Shown: positions 6,543-13,777 of the stretch, in pieces
How the letters are laid out: the number at the start of each line of letters is the position of its first letter
How positions within the stretch are numbered: position 1 is the first letter of the stretch
From: an uncultured Bacteroidales bacterium
GTDB taxonomy: Bacteria > Bacteroidota > Bacteroidia > Bacteroidales > Paludibacteraceae
Direction of reading: 5' to 3'
DNA length: 14,786 bases
Assembly (NCBI GenBank): GCA_937910305.1
Contig: CALEPS010000174.1
Coordinates: 1 to 14,786, forward strand
Made by a program: the position numbers and the translations under genes
Notes under the pieces: generated by a model
Seen by the model: the letters and a program-made list of their open reading frames with translations, nothing else
The model's database searches: none
What the model was told of the DNA's origin: nothing

Positions 6543-8756
6543 TTAAAGTAAGTGGCAGGTCACAGTCAAACCCGCCATGACGATAGAAACCATTGACATC
6601 AGTTTGATAAGGATATTCAGGCTCGGTCCCGATGTGTCCTTGAACGGATCGCCTACCGTATCTCCAACGACAGTCGCTTTATGGCAATCCGATCCTTTTC
6701 CTCCGAAATGACCTTCCTCCACATATTTCTTAGCGTTATCCCACGCACCTCCTGCATTCGCCATAAAGACAGCGAGCACAAATCCCGTAGCCAGGCCGCC
6801 TATCAACAGTCCGAGCACTCCGGCAACGCCAAGAATCAATCCTGTGACAATAGGTACAATAATTGCGAGTATGGACGGAAGCAACATCTCTTGCTGCGCA
6901 CCTTTGGTAGAGATTGCGACGCAGCGTGCATAATCCGGATCGGCTTTTCCTTCCAGTATCCCTTTGATTGTCTGGAACTGGCGGCGTACTTCCTCTACCA
7001 TTTTCTGTGCGGCGCGTCCTACTGCATTCATTGTCAGGCCGCAGAACAAGAACGCCATCATCGATCCGATAAAGATACCTACCAGCACAATAGGATTCAT
7101 CAGGTTCACATTGTATGCATCCATGAAATCCACTAATGTAGCTTTAGCCGCCTCAACGCCGTTCGGTAAAGCTTCTCCGGTACGTATAAGAGCTATTTTG
7201 ATTTCTTCCACATAGGAAGCAAGCAGTGCGAGTGCAGTCAAAGCCGCAGACCCGATAGCAAAGCCTTTTCCCGTAGCCGCAGTAGTGTTACCGAGCGCAT
7301 CCAGAGCGTCCGTCCGTTGGCGTACTTCAGCCGGCAGCCCCGACATTTCAGCATTTCCTCCTGCGTTATCTGCTATTGGTCCGTAAGCATCCGTTGCCAA
7401 TGTTATTCCTAAGGTCGAAAGCATGCCGACCGCAGCAATACCAATGCCGTAAAGTCCCATAGACAGGTTTGCCGCAGTAAACTCCACGTGGAAACCATTG
7501 GCACAGAGATAAGCAAGAATGATCGCCACACCAACAGTAATAACCGGCACAGCCGTAGAGAGCATGCCTAATCCAAGTCCGCTGATGATGACGGTAGCAG
7601 GTCCTGTTTGCGAGCTCTCAGACACTTTCTGAGTCGGTTTATAAGATTGCGAGGTATAGTACTCCGTGCTCTGACCGATAATAACACCTGCAAGCAGACC
7701 AACAACCACAGACAGCGATACTTGCCACCATTGGTTGCTGTCCGTACCAAAAAGCCAAGCAAAGATACCAAATGTAGCCACCGCAATCAAGCAAGCAGCC
7801 GTGTTTGTACCGATCGCCAGCGCCCGGAGCAGTTCTTTCATGCCTGCGTTTTCTTTCGTTTTAACCAAATAAATACCAATAATACTGAGCAGAACGCCGC
7901 ACGCAGCTATAAGCGAAGGGGCAAGAACGGCTTTCAGTTGCATGCCTTCGACAGCCGAAGCGGCGAATGCAGAAGCACCCAACGCCATCGTAGCAAGGAT
8001 AGATCCTGCATACGATTCATAGAGATCGGCTCCCATTCCCGCAACGTCTCCTACGTTGTCACCCACGTTATCCGCAATTGTTGCCGGATTACGAGGGTCA
8101 TCCTCGGGAATGTTATATTCGGTCTTGCCCACAAGGTCTGCCCCAACGTCTGCGGCTTTGGTGTAAATACCGCCTCCTACACGTGCAAAGAGCGCCTGTG
8201 TGGACGCGCCCATTCCGAAGGTAAGCATGGTAGTAGTGATGGTGATCAAGTCGGCTTCAGCACCTACCAGCGCGAGCAGCCCCGTTTTTTGCAGAATCAA
8301 GAACCATCCGGCAATGTCCAACAACGCCAGCCCGACAACCGTCAGTCCCATAACCGCTCCGGAACGGAACGCCACCTGCAGCCCCGCATTCAGGCTCTGC
8401 CGCGCCGCATTGGCTGTGCGCGCCGATGCATAAGTAGCGGTTTTCATACCGAAAAATCCTGCCAGTCCGGAGAAGAAACCGCCGGTAAGGAAGGCAAACC
8501 AAACAATACCGTTCTGGAGGTTAAAGTACGCCATCAGCGCAAAAACAAGCGCCAGGACGACAAAGACAACAGTCACCACTTTGTACTGCTGTTTAAGGTA
8601 CGCCATCGCGCCTTCACGGACGTGCGAAGCGATCTTTTTCATCAACTCCGTTCCCTCGTCCTTTCCCAGCATAGAACGGTAGAAATAGTATGCAAAACCC
8701 AGCGCCAATACGGACGCAGCCAGTACTACATACATTAGAACAGTTAAATCTGTCAT
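6543..8756 (-). CDS. hppA: Membrane-bound ion-translocating pyrophosphatase
   Basis: HppA is a ~16-helix inner-membrane pump that hydrolyses PPi to 2 Pi and moves Na+ and/or H+ out. The frame is open to 8828, but the start is ATG 8756-8754: MTDLTVLMYVVLAASV is the first membrane helix, and upstream codons overlap the promoter and leader. The product is 737 residues, normal for the family. Catalytic motifs are DVGADLVGKTE at 203-213, DDPRNPATIADNVGDNVGD at 219-237, DAYGPIADNAGGNAEM at 456-471, and DTVGDPFKDTSGPSLNIL near the C-terminus. GNTTAATGKG has Ala493 and Gly496, the pair of K+-dependent enzymes (K+-independent ones have Lys/Thr). Thr91, Phe95, Asp147 and Met177 match, with a constant +1 offset, the four residues I recall for Bacteroides Na+,H+-PPases. 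It stands alone, convergent with the PPi-producing acyl-CoA synthetase. Confidence 0.97.
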   Translation of the reverse strand: MTDLTVLMYVVLAASVLALGFAYYFYRSMLGKDEGTELMKKIASHVREGAMAYLKQQYKVVTVVFVVLALVFALMAYFNLQNGIVWFAFLTGGFFSGLAGFFGMKTATYASARTANAARQSLNAGLQVAFRSGAVMGLTVVGLALLDIAGWFLILQKTGLLALVGAEADLITITTTMLTFGMGASTQALFARVGGGIYTKAADVGADLVGKTEYNIPEDDPRNPATIADNVGDNVGDVAGMGADLYESYAGSILATMALGASAFAASAVEGMQLKAVLAPSLIAACGVLLSIIGIYLVKTKENAGMKELLRALAIGTNTAACLIAVATFGIFAWLFGTDSNQWWQVSLSVVVGLLAGVIIGQSTEYYTSQSYKPTQKVSESSQTGPATVIISGLGLGMLSTAVPVITVGVAIILAYLCANGFHVEFTAANLSMGLYGIGIAAVGMLSTLGITLATDAYGPIADNAGGNAEMSGLPAEVRQRTDALDALGNTTAATGKGFAIGSAALTALALLASYVEEIKIALIRTGEALPNGVEAAKATLVDFMDAYNVNLMNPIVLVGIFIGSMMAFLFCGLTMNAVGRAAQKMVEEVRRQFQTIKGILEGKADPDYARCVAISTKGAQQEMLLPSILAIIVPIVTGLILGVAGVLGLLIGGLATGFVLAVFMANAGGAWDNAKKYVEEGHFGGKGSDCHKATVVGDTVGDPFKDTSGPSLNILIKLMSMVSIVMAGLTVTCHLL

Positions 8757-8813
8757 AGAAATCTGTGTTTTTATAGTTAGTATTAGTTTTAGTATTTTTT
8801 CCGTGCAAAAGCC

Positions 8814-8832
8814 AATTTTGCAGCGCAAAATT
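8814..8832. repeat. Palindrome AATTTTGC-AGC-GCAAAATT at the hppA start region
   Basis: An 8-bp perfect inverted repeat with a 3-bp centre, covering the -7 box and initial transcribed bases of hppA. Its 17-bp core is repeated exactly at 4712-4728, at the same place in the acyl-CoA synthetase 2 promoter. Confidence 0.7.
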
Positions 8833-8857
8833 ACTATTTTTTTCTCATATATGCAAA
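8826..8857 (-). promoter_or_regulatory. Promoter of hppA (minus strand)
   Basis: On the minus strand TTTG (8857-8854) is followed after exactly 20 bp by TAATTTTG (8833-8826). Transcription would start near 8820, giving a leader of about 63 nt before ATG 8756. The -7 box is one arm of the palindrome at 8814-8832. Confidence 0.75.
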
Positions 8858-8878
8858 TTTATTTTACGCAAAAGAAAG

Positions 8879-8903
8879 TGTATATATACTATGTATATAT
8901 ACA
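8879..8903. repeat. TA-rich inverted repeat upstream of the hppA promoter
   Basis: TGTATATATAC (8879-8889) and GTATATATACA (8893-8903) are perfect inverted copies around TAT. It sits 22 bp upstream of the hppA -33 box. An operator, an UP-like element or an easily melted site are all possible. Confidence 0.6.
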
Positions 8904-8934
8904 GTAAGAGCAAGGAAAGTAACAAAAGAAGTGT

Positions 8935-8978
8935 TTATCCTTCGGTTATCCTTGGGGAATCCTTGGGTTATCCTTTGG
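8935..8978. repeat. Short array of TTATCCTTGG-type units
   Basis: Four head-to-tail imperfect units: TTATCCTTCGG (8935-8945), TTATCCTTGGGG (8946-8957), AATCCTTGGG (8958-8967) and TTATCCTTTGG (8968-8978). Read across junctions the unit is GGTTATCCTTG, which shares GGTTAT(C/T)CT with the array at 6434-6530 on the other side of hppA. AGTACT, found at both ends of that array, also occurs nearby at 8995-9000. Confidence 0.75.
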
Positions 8979-9037
8979 TGAGGAGTCGCGACGGAGTACT
9001 AATTTGCACTTTCCAAAGTATTTTCCCATGTTAAAAT

Positions 9038-9068
9038 TTGCGTATATGAAATAATTTATGTAATTTTG
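9038..9068 (+). promoter_or_regulatory. Promoter of the secreted protein / barrel operon
   Basis: TTG (9038-9040, in TTTG) and TAATTTTG (9061-9068) are separated by exactly 20 bp. The expected start is near 9074, about 33 nt before ATG 9107. It shares TAATTTTG with the hppA and acyl-CoA synthetase 2 promoters but not their palindrome. Confidence 0.75.
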
Positions 9069-9106
9069 TGGCGCTTTTGGGGGAAGGGATATAAGGAATA
9101 AATCAT

Positions 9107-12100
9107 ATGAAAAGGCTAATCGGTATATTACTTTGGGGATTGATGGTGTTGCCGATGGTAGCACAGGAGGAATTATGCATTGACGGGACGCTGCTGTTCC
9201 GGGAAGATTTCGGAGGGAACGACCCGAACGATCCAGCCGTGAGTATGGCAAGCGTACCCGGCATGAGTTCCCAATACCACAACTCCGGCAATTCATTAGG
9301 CAGCGGCAACTATACTATCCGGAAAGAAGGCTGGCACAACGGCATCCAATGGCACTGGCAGGACGACCACACCTATCCTGACGACAAGACACGCGGTTAC
9401 CTGTTGGAAGTAGATGGAATCGGCGGCGCCCAACCCTTCTACAGCAAAACGATAGACGGTCTGCTTGCCAATACCCGATTGACTTTCTCCGCATACGTAG
9501 TGAATGTCCATTATGCGGGTCAGTTGAGTTATTTCGGTTCGAGTTATGTCTATCCCCGCATGAAATTCGTCCTCAAAGATCCTACAACCGGCGATGTGTT
9601 AGCCGAGAAATCCACCGGCGACATCCAGCCGGACTGGCGTTACGGAACTCCTGAGACATGGAAATATGCCCGGGACAACCAGTTATCCGCCGAATGGCAG
9701 TTGGTAGGTATGAATTTCGTTGTGCCAGAGGGTGTTGAGTCAATTCAGATGTTCATCTATAATGACGTGGAGCGAAACGGCAGCGGCAACGATTTTGCGA
9801 TCGATGACATAGAGATCCACCTTTGTCTGCCTGTTCCATTGATTACATCCGATCCAGAACCATGTGCCGATTCGGTATATGATTTCACGGTTGAGTTTGA
9901 GAACGACGGGCGATTGATAGAACCGCTTCAATACCAATGGTACTACTCGGCGGACAAGAGTAATTGGAGTCCGATAGCCGGCGCCGACATGATGCAGCTG
10001 CATTATGACAGGTTGCCTGCCAACGCAAGCGGATGGTATAAAATCGCCATCTCGGGCGACGGCAATATCGACTATCCAAACCGTCGCACAGAGAGCGAGC
10101 CATTCCAGTTGAGCGTCAAGAGTTGCCCTCCCCCTCCATTGGAATGTACGGACGGGATTTTACTTTTCCGAGAGGATTTCGGAGGCAATGAGGCAAGCGA
10201 TCCGACAGTAAGTCACACGCCGGTACCGGGCATGAGTTACACGCAGATTTATGTGCTGGCACCCGGCAGCAACGGCAGTATGGGATCCGGAAAGTATCTG
10301 GTGAGCAAAGAGGGGTATCGCAATTCTACCCTTCCCGATTACTCCGTATGGCATATCATGGACGACCATACTTATCCGGGCGACAAGACGCGAGGCTATA
10401 TGATGGAAGTGGACGGCGGAGGAGGAAGAAATGCTTTCTACCAGACAACACTAACCGGTTTATGCCCGGGTTCGAGGATGTCTTTTAGTGCCTATATCGC
10501 CAACCTGACTACTGCGGCACAGTATAACATATGGCGCTACGACCGTGATTATGTGCATCCTAAGCTGCAATTCGTTATCAAAGATGTTCAAACAGGTCAA
10601 ATCATCGCCCAACAAGGAACCGACACCATCAGCCACGACTGGAACAATTATCCAAAGCCATGGCGCGAGTCCGCGGCATGGCAGTTGGTAGGTATGAACT
10701 TCACCATTCCTGCCGGCAGCGGGGATATCGAGTTGAGTATCATCAATAATGCAGACGGAGGTACCGGAAACGATTTCGCGATAGATGATATCGAGGTGCG
10801 GCTATGCGGTCCGACGGTGTCTATCACAGCTCCTGACAGCGTTTGTATCGACACAAAAAATATCTTTACCGCCGTATGCGATAACGCCGGTCAATGGGAA
10901 GAACCGCTGCAATACAAGTGGTATTTCTCGTCGGACAGTTTGAATTGGGAGGCTGTGAGTGAAGGCAATACCCGATATCTGCGGTTGAAAGCCAAACCGC
11001 GGCATTCGGGCTGGTACAAAGTGGCTGTTGCGGCGCATGGCGGCGATATAGAGCGCGAGAACTGCCGTTCCGTAAGCGAACCGCATAAGTTCTACGTCAT
11101 TGACGAATGTCCGCCGATCCTGTGTCCTGAAGGGGTGCTGCTGAAGCATGAGGACCTGAACGGCAGCGAGACATCGTACTCTACCCTTATGTCTGATTTA
11201 TGCAGCGGATCAGACCTGTCTTTCATCATCAACATGCCTTCGTCACACCCCGAGACACGACTGATGCTTCGTCTCTACGATGGCGACACGGGTGCTGAAT
11301 TGGTGGCATACGACACGGGCGACATACCATCGGATTCGCTGCAGGTTGGCACTACTTTTACTGTTCCTGAAGGCGTGAGCGACCTCCGTTGGACGATTAA
11401 CACCAACGGCGGCAGCGGTCCATTGCATATCGGCAACATCGAGGTGCGTCTTTGCATGGAGCCGATAGCCGTGAGCGGCACCAGCCCCACCTGCCGCAAG
11501 AAACGGCACACTTTCCGCGCCGCGTACGAGAACTACGGCACGCTCACAAGTCCGGAGTTCCGATGGGAGTTTTCAGCCGACAGCGCTGTTTGGACGATAC
11601 TGCAGGAAGGCCCCCAAGCGACTTACACTATTCCTGTCGTCCACAAGACCGACGCCGGATGGTACAGAGTCACTGTAGCCAATGCCGGTTCGCTGGACAA
11701 TCCCAACTGCCGCGAAGGGAGCAGTACGTTCCGGCTGGAGACCATGTATTGCAACACCGCTACGGAGCAGCATGTTGACACAACGGCATGCGACACGTTG
11801 CTGCATTACGACCTGGAGTGGCGCGGACATATATGGACGGAGACAGGAACCGTAGTGGACACTTTGAAAGATTTTGAGGGCGACGACAGTTTATACGTGC
11901 ATAAGACCCTGCAGACCAAGATCTGTTGCCCGGAGATACTGAATTACCGGATAGACTCGGCTATCTGCGACAGCCTCATGCCGTTCCTTTGGTTCTATCA
12001 GGACACGATGCTGCTCTTTACCGGCATAGGCGAAAAGGAGATCGAGGTTCCCCACCGGCGATGGGAAAACTGTATCGGAGAGATACACACCCTGGCGCTC

Positions 12101-12505
12101 GACACATTCCATTGCGAGAGACTGTATCTGCTGATTCATAACAAATACAACTGGCAGCTGGTCTGCAACAACGTGGAGTTGGCACGTCTGTTCCCGGAGT
12201 TACATCCGGTTGCTTTCCAATGGTTTAAAGACTCAGTAGCCGTCGAGGGAGCTAATGAGGACGATTACGCGGAGCGAAACGAACTGCACGGCGTGTTCCA
12301 ACTGAGGATCAAGATGGATAACGGGCTTACCGTGTGGTCCAACATTCTGGAGATTCTGGACACGCCCGAGCCACAGCCTGTTCATATGCAGATCTACAAC
12401 AGCAGCGGGATGCCGGTGAGCGAAGAGAGGATGACCCGCGGCGTTTATCTTATTCGCTATCAACAAGGCGACAGAACATGGACTGAGAAGAAGGTTATTC
12501 AATGA
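9107..12505 (+). CDS. Large secreted modular protein with Ig-like domains and a T9SS-like C-terminus
   Basis: This 1132-residue protein begins with a signal peptide (MKRLIGILLWGLMVLPMVAQ). Two modules alternate three times. Module A, a beta-rich domain of about 215 residues, starts LLFREDFGG at residues 29 and 352, contains DDHTYPxDKTRGYxxEVDG and ends GNDFAIDDIE.RLC. The third copy (LLKHEDLNG at 678) keeps only about 110 residues and lacks the DDHTYP part. Module B, about 100 residues with two conserved Cys, is Ig-like (EPLQYxWYxSxDSxxW...SGWYKV). After about residue 886 come Cys-rich segments of the DTTACDT...TETGTVVDTL type common in Bacteroidota surface proteins. Residues 1093-1132 (MQIYNSSG...RGVYLIRY...KKVIQ) resemble a short type A T9SS sorting domain. 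It is probably exported to the cell surface. A carbohydrate- or matrix-binding role is possible, but I see no catalytic motif. It overlaps the next gene by ATGA. Confidence 0.85.
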   Translation: MKRLIGILLWGLMVLPMVAQEELCIDGTLLFREDFGGNDPNDPAVSMASVPGMSSQYHNSGNSLGSGNYTIRKEGWHNGIQWHWQDDHTYPDDKTRGYLLEVDGIGGAQPFYSKTIDGLLANTRLTFSAYVVNVHYAGQLSYFGSSYVYPRMKFVLKDPTTGDVLAEKSTGDIQPDWRYGTPETWKYARDNQLSAEWQLVGMNFVVPEGVESIQMFIYNDVERNGSGNDFAIDDIEIHLCLPVPLITSDPEPCADSVYDFTVEFENDGRLIEPLQYQWYYSADKSNWSPIAGADMMQLHYDRLPANASGWYKIAISGDGNIDYPNRRTESEPFQLSVKSCPPPPLECTDGILLFREDFGGNEASDPTVSHTPVPGMSYTQIYVLAPGSNGSMGSGKYLVSKEGYRNSTLPDYSVWHIMDDHTYPGDKTRGYMMEVDGGGGRNAFYQTTLTGLCPGSRMSFSAYIANLTTAAQYNIWRYDRDYVHPKLQFVIKDVQTGQIIAQQGTDTISHDWNNYPKPWRESAAWQLVGMNFTIPAGSGDIELSIINNADGGTGNDFAIDDIEVRLCGPTVSITAPDSVCIDTKNIFTAVCDNAGQWEEPLQYKWYFSSDSLNWEAVSEGNTRYLRLKAKPRHSGWYKVAVAAHGGDIERENCRSVSEPHKFYVIDECPPILCPEGVLLKHEDLNGSETSYSTLMSDLCSGSDLSFIINMPSSHPETRLMLRLYDGDTGAELVAYDTGDIPSDSLQVGTTFTVPEGVSDLRWTINTNGGSGPLHIGNIEVRLCMEPIAVSGTSPTCRKKRHTFRAAYENYGTLTSPEFRWEFSADSAVWTILQEGPQATYTIPVVHKTDAGWYRVTVANAGSLDNPNCREGSSTFRLETMYCNTATEQHVDTTACDTLLHYDLEWRGHIWTETGTVVDTLKDFEGDDSLYVHKTLQTKICCPEILNYRIDSAICDSLMPFLWFYQDTMLLFTGIGEKEIEVPHRRWENCIGEIHTLALDTFHCERLYLLIHNKYNWQLVCNNVELARLFPELHPVAFQWFKDSVAVEGANEDDYAERNELHGVFQLRIKMDNGLTVWSNILEILDTPEPQPVHMQIYNSSGMPVSEERMTRGVYLIRYQQGDRTWTEKKVIQ

Positions 12506-13404
12506 AACGAATTTATCTCATACTGAGTTTGTTTTTCATGCCATTCTCCCTTAGGGCTGAACATCTGTTTGAAGCGGGTGTACACGGCGGTATTGCAGGT
12601 TGGAACGCGCAGAGCCACTATGTGAGTCCCAGCGTCGGCTTTCACGGAGGCGCACAGATATACTATACCTATCTGTCTCCGCGTGTCATAGGCTTGCGCA
12701 CGGGCGTGACGTTTGACAGCCACCATCCGGGATTCGGCAAAATGAACTACGAAGACCACTACTCCACTATCGATGTAGAGAACCAGCAGATGGACATCGA
12801 CTATACGATAGGCAATCTATACGAGAAGTACTCGATTTGGTCTGTAGGAGTGCCGGTCCAACTGGCTTTTACGAAAAAACGCTTTACCTTCTACGCCGGA
12901 GCCAAAGCTGTTTTTCCATTGTCCAGCCAATGGAAGCAGACCGTGGACAAAGCGGCTCTCTCCGTCTATTATCCGTATTACGACAACCGGATTTATGAGT
13001 CCTATCCGCTTAGTGCATCGCGGGATTTCAAACAAGAAAATGAAGGCAAAATGACGCTGCCGAAGGTGCAATGGTGGCTGGCGCTCGAACTGAATTACAC
13101 GATTCCGCTGAATACATGGGCGGTACATTACCGCTCGTATCTGATGGTAGGTGCGTATTTTGATTATTGCTTCAATAAATACACGCCTTCCCGGAGTATG
13201 GCAGAGAGTCTGATTATGCTGACGGACACAAGAGACGGTTTTCCGTTGCAACGGGTTCTGACGCCTATGTTAGAGGCGAATCGTCAGGGACGGAAGCTGG
13301 TGACCGACTGCTCACTCTATGATGTAGGAATCAAGATTTCATACGCGATCTCGCCCTATGACGCGCATAGCGCAGCCAAGAAATCGTGTAACTGTCTGAG
13401 ATAA
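12502..13404 (+). CDS. Probable outer-membrane beta-barrel protein
   Basis: A 300-residue protein with a signal peptide (MKRIYLILSLFFMPFSLRA, then EHLFEAG). The mature part has alternating, aromatic-rich strands typical of small barrels: FEAGVHGGIAGW, VGFHGGAQIYYTYL, IGLRTGVTFDS, WSVGVPVQLAF, FTFYAGAKAVFPL, WWLALELNYTIPL, YLMVGAYFDYCF and YDVGIKISYAI. Unlike many porins it does not end in an aromatic residue; a 17-residue tail with CNC follows the last strand. ATG 12502 overlaps the stop of the secreted-protein gene (ATGA), so the two are probably co-translated. The arrangement recalls T9SS cargo with a PorP/SprF barrel partner, but the YSQY/NP motifs of PorP/SprF are absent, so that family is not claimed. 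Function is unknown; anchoring or display of the partner is an inference. Confidence 0.75.
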   Translation: MKRIYLILSLFFMPFSLRAEHLFEAGVHGGIAGWNAQSHYVSPSVGFHGGAQIYYTYLSPRVIGLRTGVTFDSHHPGFGKMNYEDHYSTIDVENQQMDIDYTIGNLYEKYSIWSVGVPVQLAFTKKRFTFYAGAKAVFPLSSQWKQTVDKAALSVYYPYYDNRIYESYPLSASRDFKQENEGKMTLPKVQWWLALELNYTIPLNTWAVHYRSYLMVGAYFDYCFNKYTPSRSMAESLIMLTDTRDGFPLQRVLTPMLEANRQGRKLVTDCSLYDVGIKISYAISPYDAHSAAKKSCNCLR

Positions 13405-13463
13405 CAGGGATATGGACAGAAAAGAAGGTTGTTTTGTAAATAAATGCATAAAAATCATAAAAA

Positions 13464-13498
13464 ATGGCATACATTCTTGCGTATGTCATTATTTTTTT
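13464..13498 (+). terminator. Intrinsic terminator of the secreted protein / barrel operon
   Basis: ATGGCATAC (13464-13472) pairs with GTATGTCAT (13481-13489) in nine pairs including one G-T. It is preceded by an A-tract and followed by TATTTTTTT. It starts 60 nt after the barrel stop codon. Its loop and T-tract double as parts of the next promoter. Confidence 0.7.
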
Positions 13499-13507
13499 GT
13501 ACCTTTG
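13477..13507 (+). promoter_or_regulatory. Promoter of tRNA-Ala (and probably ppdK)
   Basis: TTG (13477-13479) and TACCTTTG (13500-13507) are exactly 20 bp apart. Transcription would start near 13513 and give a tRNA leader of about 70 nt. That leader contains small hairpin-capable sequences such as CCCG-ATTAA-CGGG just before the tRNA. No second promoter of this type was seen before ppdK, so ppdK may be read from here. Confidence 0.75.
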
Positions 13508-13583
13508 CAGCGTGTTTTCTCCGAAGCAGGTATTTATGCCCCTTCCGGCGGAAACCGTTTTGCCCGATTAACGGGGAACATCC

Positions 13584-13657
13584 GGGGTATTAGCTCATCT
13601 GGCTAGAGCGCAACACTGGCAGTGTTGAGGTGAGCGGTTCGAGTCCGCTATACTCCA
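13584..13657 (+). tRNA. tRNA-Ala, anticodon GGC
   Basis: A complete cloverleaf: acceptor GGGGTAT/ATACTCC with the G3-U70 wobble that marks alanine tRNAs, D stem GCTC/GAGC, anticodon stem CAACA/TGTTG with loop CTGGCAG (anticodon GGC at 13618-13620, reading GCC/GCU), variable loop AGGTG, T stem AGCGG/CCGCT with loop TTCGAGT, and discriminator A73 at 13657. CCA is not encoded (CCT follows). The last 20 nt of the 3' half are copied at 13778-13797. Confidence 0.97.
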
Positions 13658-13693
13658 CCTAAGTTACGTATAGCGACTCTCCCGCTACGGGTT

Positions 13694-13777
13694 CTTAGCC
13701 CCAAAAGGGGCACGATTATTGCGAGAGCGCAATCGTCTTAGCCCCGAAGGGGCACGATTATTGCGAGAGCGCAATTC
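13694..13777 (+). repeat. Tandem two-hairpin repeat downstream of tRNA-Ala
   Basis: Two consecutive units (13694-13736 and 13737-13777) share CTTAGCCCC, a short loop (AAAA or GAA), GGGGC and then ACGATTATTGCG-AGAG-CGCAAT. Each can form GCCCC/GGGGC and ATTGCG-AGAG-CGCAAT hairpins. Alternatively the GGGGC of unit 1 (13707-13711) pairs with GCCCC of unit 2 (13741-13745), enclosing ACGATT/AATCGT and GCG/CGC in one 39-nt stem-loop with two bulges. There is no T-tract, so it is not a standard terminator. Confidence 0.85.

Larger units (their letters stand above)
8757..9106. other. Divergent intergenic region between hppA and the secreted-protein operon
   Basis: This 350-bp stretch has no credible gene. 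From left to right it holds the A/C-rich hppA leader, the hppA promoter with its palindrome, the TA-rich inverted repeat, the TTATCC repeat array, a TCGCGA palindrome near 8986, and the promoter of the secreted-protein gene. No terminator is expected between divergent genes, and none is seen. Confidence 0.8.

Noticed and set aside
7608..8738. 376-codon plus-strand open frame opposite hppA
   Set aside because: It is a shadow of hppA. The translation is rich in Arg, His, Cys and Gln without any domain, while the minus strand encodes a full canonical pyrophosphatase.
12502..13404. PorP/SprF family barrel
   Set aside because: Length and context fit, but the typical N-terminal QYSQYMFNP-like motif is absent, so only a general barrel call is justified.
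13412..13606. 64-codon plus-strand open frame
   Set aside because: It runs through the terminator and tRNA promoter and into the tRNA gene, and its composition is not protein-like.
13694..13777. Intrinsic terminator after tRNA-Ala
   Set aside because: The GC-rich hairpins are not followed by a T-tract, so standard termination is not supported.
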